A stretch of DNA of 64,000 nucleotides from assembly GCA_026214975.1 (NCBI GenBank), contig JAOBSW010001164.1:1-64000 (forward strand), written 5' to 3'. The stretch's first letter is position 1. Each line of letters starts with the position of its first letter. Below, piece after piece: positions 58,841 to 64,000 of the stretch. The DNA is from Gentiana macrophylla (Eukaryota > Streptophyta > Magnoliopsida > Gentianales > Gentianaceae). The notes beneath the pieces are model-generated. The model saw nothing but the letters and a program-made list of their open reading frames with translations. It made no database searches and had not been told where the DNA came from. A program made the position numbers and the translations under genes.

Positions 58841-60578
58841 TGTTGGACAGTTATAATCAATCCAGTTGGTTTTATTGAAGAATTATTGTACATCCTTTTA
58901 ACAATCCTCAGGTTTTGGTGATGAGTGTCATACTAGCTGTTATAGTCTGCAAAGGCAAAAAGATGTCTAGATATGTTGTATATGATTTACTAGAGTTTGA
59001 TCTTTGTATAGGTTTAATCAAACAAGCTTTGTAAAGGTCTGCTGATGTGTATCAGCAAACTAGTCTAGATCAGTAGGGTAGTTAGGTCAGAAGACTTCTC
59101 TGGAACCTGCTGAAGACTGAAGGCTGAGGGGTCAAACTCAGTTAATGAAGGCTGAGGGGTCAAACTCAGTTAATGAAGGCTAAGGGATCAAACTTAGTAT
59201 TTAAAGATAAGGATATGTGATTTAAATTTAGGCAAGTCTGTGGTGACCTAAATTGATCATATATACCTATGGATGAAGGTCTGAGTTCCTTAAAGTTAAT
59301 TGAAGGACTGGAACTTAGTTATAAGATGAAATGGTGTTATCTAACTTAATCAAATAAAGTTAGATATAAAAGATTAATATGTGATTTATCATATATTAAT
59401 GGAGACGAATTTAATCTGTTTTCAGCAGGCCTTGTAAAACACTCTGCTGATGGTACAGATACCTTATCTGATCAAAATCCGATGGAAAAAGATATCTAAC
59501 TACTTTGCAAGATGAATGGCTGAGATTAAATTGACGTTGAAGTGTTTCAGAAGTCAAATTGAACAGCCTAGAAAGCTGACAAAAAGCGGACTGACAGTGT
59601 CAGTACTTTGTTTCAGTTGTCATCCATCAGAAGCCAAAAAGGACAAAAGCAACAGCTATTTTCTAGAATTGGAGCCTATATATAAAAGACTCCTGATCAG
59701 ATAACAACAAGAGAGAATATGAAAAATACAGGAAGGAAAATCTTTTGAAGATCAAATTTAAAATAGAAAAAGATCAAGAAACTTAAAGAGTGTTAAATAC
59801 CCTGCTGAAGCTGATATAGCAAGATCTAGAATTAACTTCAAGTGTAACAAGACATAAGCTGTCAAGTCACATCAAGTCAATCACTTGAAGTTCCTGAAGC
59901 TGCTGATCACCCTGCTGATCAAGCTGCTGGAGACAGAATCATTCAGTTGATTCAAACCTTGATTCTACAATCATTTGTTGGAGCAGTGAAGCACTTTGGA
60001 GTGTGAAGGACTGTGTTTGTGGTGGAGCTGGTGAAGAGGCTATCCTACCCTTGAAGGACCAGTGGAGAAGCCTGGAGGAGCAATACCACCTTCTTCAGTT
60101 TCTTGTAATCTGTGAAGCCATAGTGATTGGTCAAGGACAGATAACTAGGACCTTTGTAACAGTAACCTCAAAGTTCTTAGTGATACCTCCTACACCACAG
60201 GAGAAGAGTGGAGTACAGGATTACACCACCTGGAACCACTATAAAAATTCTGTGTTTTATTTACTTAGTGCATTTAATCTTTATCATATTCACTTCCACA
60301 TATTAACACACTCTCACACAAGTCACTACTGAAGTATCTAATACTTAGTAAACACCAGCACAACATATTTAAAAAGGCTTATACTCTTATATTTCCGCTG
60401 CAACATATTCAGTAAACTTGACTCAGTAGGCTACTGAGACATCAAAGACTCTTCAATCATCGGATCTATTGAGACATCATTAACTCTTTGAAATTTCTTT
60501 GAGTTTGTTTTAACTCGAGTTTTTAGTGATAAGTTTATTCACCCTCTAAACTTATCCAAGCCTTTCCAAGGACCAACA
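58841..60578 (+). repeat. 5' LTR of the copia-type element
   Basis: 1738 bp, TGTTGGACAG...CCAAGGACCAACA. TATA box TATATATAAAA at 59677-59687. Many CTGCTGA words. Its reverse-complement relative is 15358-17170. The frame at 60003-60332 matches minus-strand DNA of that LTR and is incidental. Confidence 0.8.
59120..59203 (+). repeat. 28-bp tandem repeat in the LTR, three copies
   Basis: AAGGCTGAGGGGTCAAACTC AGTTAATG at 59120 and 59148, and a diverged third copy (AAGGCTAAGGGATCAAACTT) at 59176. The sister LTR has two copies near 16800-16860 on the other strand, so the copy number differs between elements. Confidence 0.8.
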
Positions 60579-60579
60579 A

Positions 60580-60593
60580 TTGATATCGAGAGC
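60580..60593 (+). promoter_or_regulatory. Degenerate tRNA-iMet-like PBS
   Basis: TTGATATCGAGAGC lies right after the LTR end, against the canonical TTGGTATCAGAGC. The sister copy has TTGGTATCGGATC. Either the site has decayed or this family tolerates a weak match. Confidence 0.5.
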
Positions 60594-60684
60594 GAGCTTA
60601 CATTGCGAAGTTATCCATTTGTTGTGCTCTCAAGAAAGACTTATCAAAAGCTGTTTCAAAATATCTTTTTCAAAAGTTTGCATC

Positions 60685-62130
60685 ATGGATACATCTAGAA
60701 TTAGAAGTTGGCTAAACTATCCAGTAACTGAATATCTACAAAACATTGCATCTGAATTTCAGGATCAGATACATGAGAGGTTCAGTACTACAAGTTCTCA
60801 TACAAATCCAGAACCTCAATTCAGTGATGATGTGCAAATCAACCTCAACACAATTGATGACCAATCCAGAGGATTTCCATCACTTAGTGATCTCTCAGAT
60901 GAAGCAGAAAAGGAATTAATACAAGTAGCTGATTCTGTTGAAAACAAATTAAAGCAACAAGAGATTGGTGCTGCTGAAACTGAAAATCATACTCTCTCAG
61001 CAAATATTAAAAAGGTATCCAACTCTACTTTTGTCAATACATCCACTGACAATGATTTTGAATCCACCTGTGGTTCAACTCCTAGAATTACTGATAATGA
61101 AGAAACCTTGGATGCCATCCTTAATGAACTAAGGAAAATACAATCTGAATATGAGATTGTGAAGGCAAGCAAGGAAGCTTTACAATCAGAAAATGAAAGG
61201 TTGAAAGCTGAATTGAATAATCTCAAAGGAAAAGAAAAGATGATTGAGAAGAATCAGCACAAGTCTACTGAATCATCAGTAGCAGCTGAGTCTGCTGAAC
61301 CATCTTCTTCTTTCATTGCATTCAAATCTGGTAAGCCATATGGAGATAGAACAGGCCTAGGATTTGAAACTCAACAATCCAAGAGGGATGGATCCAGTAA
61401 GGGTACTGAACCTAGTACCAGGATTGGTCCTAAGTTTGTACCTGCACAAAATCCTATTCCAAAAAGGGTTGCTGAAGCAGTGAAGTCCACTGAGAAGATT
61501 TCTAAGTAGCTTAATCACAAGTCAAAGAAGAGTACATCATCCAGAAAAAGAAACAAAGCCAAAAAGAAAAATGCTGTATCCTCTAGACCTGCTGATAGCA
61601 GACCTACTACCAAGTCTGCTGGACCACTAAAGAATGGTCAGAAATATTTCAAGAACAAGTATCCAAAATCCAGTAATGTTAATCATTCTAGGGATACTTA
61701 TCATAGGGGGAAAGGTAGATTATTTCCCACTGATGAAGACTGAAATATCCCTGCACCATTTGCTAGAAATAAGAAGTATAATCACAATGCTAGGATTCAG
61801 CAGAGGACTCAGCAGAGGACTTATACAAATCCTTAGCAGAGACCTCAGCAGACTCCTCAATATAGAGCTGTATACAATCAACAGCACTATAAAGATTATG
61901 CATCTACTTCTATCAAGCAAAATCATTCAAAGAAGATTTACAGACCAAAAAGCCAGAGAACACATATAACTACTACACAACGTATCAACAAATCCTATGG
62001 AAGTGTAGAGTATACATATGAATCCAAGTATGATACATTCAGAAGGAGACCTTATGGAAACCTACCAAGAATCATACTTGCCACTAACAATCAAGGACCC
62101 AAACAGATATGGGTACCCAAAATTCATTGA
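60685..62130 (+). pseudogene. Copia gag-like ORF with three in-frame stops
   Basis: The real start is the ATG at 60685 (GCATCATGGATACATC); the open frame extends upstream only through the PBS. 482 codons in one frame with stops at 61507 (TAG), 61741 (TGA) and 61834 (TAG), and no frameshift. About residues 142-190 form a charged coiled coil (ILNELRKIQSEYEIVKASKE onward). Then come TGLGFE and GPKFVPA, and at the end GPKQIWVPK (62095-62121), the pattern found in the C-terminal half of SIRE/copia gag and the gag-protease junction. The usual N-terminal gag domain and CCHC knuckle are not seen. All three stops could arise by single C-to-T or G-to-A changes, as expected from methylated-C deamination, but this is inference. 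Confidence 0.7.
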
Positions 62131-62421
62131 TTTTGTCATGCAGATTAATTGATGCTCAACAGTGACTGGTCCAATCAAAAGTCAAGATAAGGACAGGATT
62201 TGGACATTGGATCAATTGAAGGAATCAGCAGCCTGTTTTACCTTTTGTCAACAATCTGCTGAAGATCTCCCTTGTCGGCAGATCTCATTGAAGTTTGTTC
62301 ACCTATCAAGACTCTCTTTGAAATATCGCTCATCAAGAAAGTCAATTGGTCAAATCATTTCATTGGACAACCCTCTTTCGCGCCAAAATGATCTTTATGA
62401 CCTTAGTTAATGGATCGGACG

Positions 62422-62456
62422 GTTATAAAAGTCATGAAGTTAGATAGTGGGCACGT
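62422..62456 (+). promoter_or_regulatory. Possible internal promoter of the second ORF
   Basis: GGTTATAAAAGTC (TATA-like, about 62421-62433) and GGGCACGTGTCGG, a G-box core CACGTG at about 62451-62456, lie about 170-200 nt before the ATG at 62623. A CT-rich leader (GATTCTTTCTTCTC) follows. This would let the ORF be made separately from the LTR transcript. Sequence words alone; weak support. Confidence 0.3.
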
Positions 62457-62622
62457 GTCGGAATCTCACAAAACCCAATTCAAATCATGGTTTAATGCAC
62501 CAAGATTCATTAGATCTCTATCTTATTTATGTCGTATCACTGTGTGAACGAAATCTCCTGATTCTTTCTTCTCAAAGTATCAATCTCAACCCATTTTCTC
62601 TCAAGATTTCTCTACAGAATCA

Positions 62623-64000
62623 ATGGCGGACCAAGTTCAGATTGGAACCTGTCAAAGCGTTGCCAGATACGTTTCAGATTGTGGAATGTCGAAGTTGTCT
62701 ATCAAAATAGGACGAAGAATCAAGAGAATACCTGGTCTTGAAAAATTACTCAACAATCGTCTGGAAACAATATCTTATGTCAATGTTCTTGAGTTTTGGA
62801 AGAACATGAAGATAGATGAAGAAGATGATGATAGATTTGAGACAACTGTCAATGGCTACACCCTCAAGATTGATTCAAATACCTTAAGAGAAATTTATGG
62901 TTTTGGACCTGCCAATAATGCTCACAAATATCCAGAAAATGCAGGATCTGGAAGAATGGAATTTGTGGAGCAAATAAAAACAAACAAAACCATCCCCTCT
63001 TCTCTAAGCATAAGTGTCAGACACATAAGGTTGGAATACAAAATTTTGAGCAGGATTCTTGCAAAGAACATTTTGGGATTCAGTGGTAGTTTGGATACAC
63101 TAAGTGGATCTAAGATAGATTTGATGACAATCATTTGCAAAGGCAGAAGGGTTGACTGGGCTGGCTATCTTGTCTATTATCTAAGAAAAGTCTTTTCAGA
63201 AGAAAAGAATGAAGTTAGAAGAACTAATACAAAGCCTTTGGGTCTGTTGGTGCAATCCATCCTGAACCATCTTGCTGTGCCTGATGTTACACCAATAAGT
63301 ATCAACAAGTCAAGGTACAAGCCTGAGGTTACACAAGTTATTCCAGAGTTAGAGATGTCTGAAGGTTCAGAAAATAATGATAATCTTGATAATCATGATA
63401 ATGAGGTTGATCAGCAGACTGTACAAAAAGAGAAGTCTGCTAAACCAAAATAAAAAGAAAAAAAGGAGAAGAGAAAAGATATTGTTCTTGAGCAACCTGC
63501 TGAAGTAGCAGGAACACTAGAAAAGAGAATGAAGAAGATTAAAGTTGTTAAAAAAAGTGAATCCGTATCCATCAAGTCTACACCAGCGAAAAAGAAGCGC
63601 AAAAGGATTGCTGAACTTCTTACTGAAGTAGAAGCAAAGACTGCAAAGTCTATAAAAAGAAAAAGCTCTGAATTTGATGATTATGAGCAATCCTTGTCCA
63701 AGAAAATGAAGAAGTTATTAAAGAAGAAGAAACATAGAAAGAGAAAAGAGTTGAGAACTCTTGAAAGACATAGAAAACATGAGCAGTCTACTGAACAAGT
63801 TGAGAAACCTGTTGTTGAAGAGGAAGCAAGATTTCAGGGGGAATATCAGTCTACTGTCGTACCTGCTGATGAGCATGAAATCCAAGAAGAATATTTCTTA
63901 GAAGCAAATGAGTTGAGGACTCATGAGTTGCTGCAGGCAGATTCCCTTGAGATAGACGCAGAAATGGAATTCACCAAGTATTTAGCTGAAGAGTTATTGG
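62623..64000 (+). CDS. Putative plant-transposon-protein ORF, one nonsense codon, incomplete at window end
   Basis: ATG at 62623 (CAATGGCGG context). 276 codons to a TAA at 63451-63453, after which the same frame stays open to 64000 for 182 more codons, so the stop is probably a nonsense mutation or is read through. Residues about 50-200 resemble the 'putative plant transposon protein' domain (PF20167-type, from memory): VNVLEFWKNM, VNGYTLKIDSNTLREIYGFG, IRLEYKILSRILAKNILGFS, DLMTIICKGRRVDWAGYLVY. After that come an acidic Asn/Asp stretch and a long Lys/Arg-rich part with likely nuclear localisation signals (KKMKKLLKKKKHRKRKELR), then Glu-rich sequence. Such ORFs accompany plant LTR elements. 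Their function is not established. No RT or integrase is seen before the window ends. Confidence 0.65.

Larger units (their letters stand above)
58841..64000 (+). mobile_element. Copia-type LTR element with gag and a lineage-specific second ORF (runs off the window)
   Basis: 5' LTR (58841-60578), degenerate PBS, gag-like frame (60685-62130) with three stops, a non-coding gap, then a second ORF from 62623 to the window end. The gag has the late-gag features of SIRE-like copia elements, but where protease/integrase/RT should begin (after 62130) there is instead the second ORF. So it is probably a non-autonomous derivative, unless pol follows beyond 64000. It inserted into the pararetrovirus remnant. 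Its sister LTR is at 15358-17170. Confidence 0.75.

Overview
This window looks like repeat-dense plant nuclear DNA, probably pericentromeric or knob-like heterochromatin of a flowering plant. It is AT-rich. It holds tandem satellite DNA, at least four kinds of LTR retrotransposon, and a remnant of an endogenous plant pararetrovirus (Caulimoviridae, florendovirus-like). I see no ordinary host gene, tRNA, rRNA or CRISPR array. Most open frames are fragments of transposon genes or chance frames inside repeats. Element boundaries rest on TG...CA LTR ends, primer-binding sites (PBS), polypurine tracts (PPT) and target-site duplications (TSD) that can be read directly.

Layout. 1-3992: 3' part of a Tat-like Ty3/gypsy element with a decayed antisense gene and its 3' LTR. 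3993-5306, 14691-15103, 17171-17709, 19981-23673 and 29487-38690: one satellite family, monomer about 0.9 kb, into which nearly everything up to 43 kb is inserted. 5307-14690: a 9.4-kb copia-type element (tRNA-iMet PBS, minus strand) with no coding capacity but four copies of a covarying hairpin. 15104-17170: a broken copia-type LTR plus the start of gag. 17710-19980: a decayed Athila-like gag/protease/RT fragment. 23674-29486: a complete, TSD-flanked, gene-less Ty3/gypsy-like element with a tRNA-Asp PBS on the minus strand. 38691-about 43000: a non-coding Tat-like element rich in minisatellites, with a truncated 3' LTR. About 43001-47334: a 5'-truncated tRNA-Asp-lineage element. 47335-48246: an old copia LTR fragment. 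48423-55144: a complete TSD-flanked element of the same lineage with one intact ORF of 275 aa. 55145-58840: the pararetrovirus remnant (RT/RNase H and a second ORF, minus strand). 58841-64000: a further copia-type element with an LTR, a stop-riddled gag and a second, lineage-specific ORF that runs off the window.

The most interesting signal is the set of three related gag-pol-less elements at 23.7-29.5, 43-47.3 and 48.4-55.1 kb. Between them they share a tRNA-Asp PBS, a CTCG..CGAG block before the PPT, an extra internal PPT-like tract and, in two, a duplicated 3'UTR motif. The two plus-strand members encode a conserved protein ending in a C-terminal membrane segment, followed at once by a small RNA hairpin with an AGGCAA/AGGCAG loop and a stem that varies in a paired way. 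This looks like a non-autonomous retrotransposon family that keeps a protein and structured RNA without any pol. Separately, the satellite is arranged as alternating A/B monomers (a dimeric higher-order repeat), and the copia-type element carries its own covarying hairpin array.
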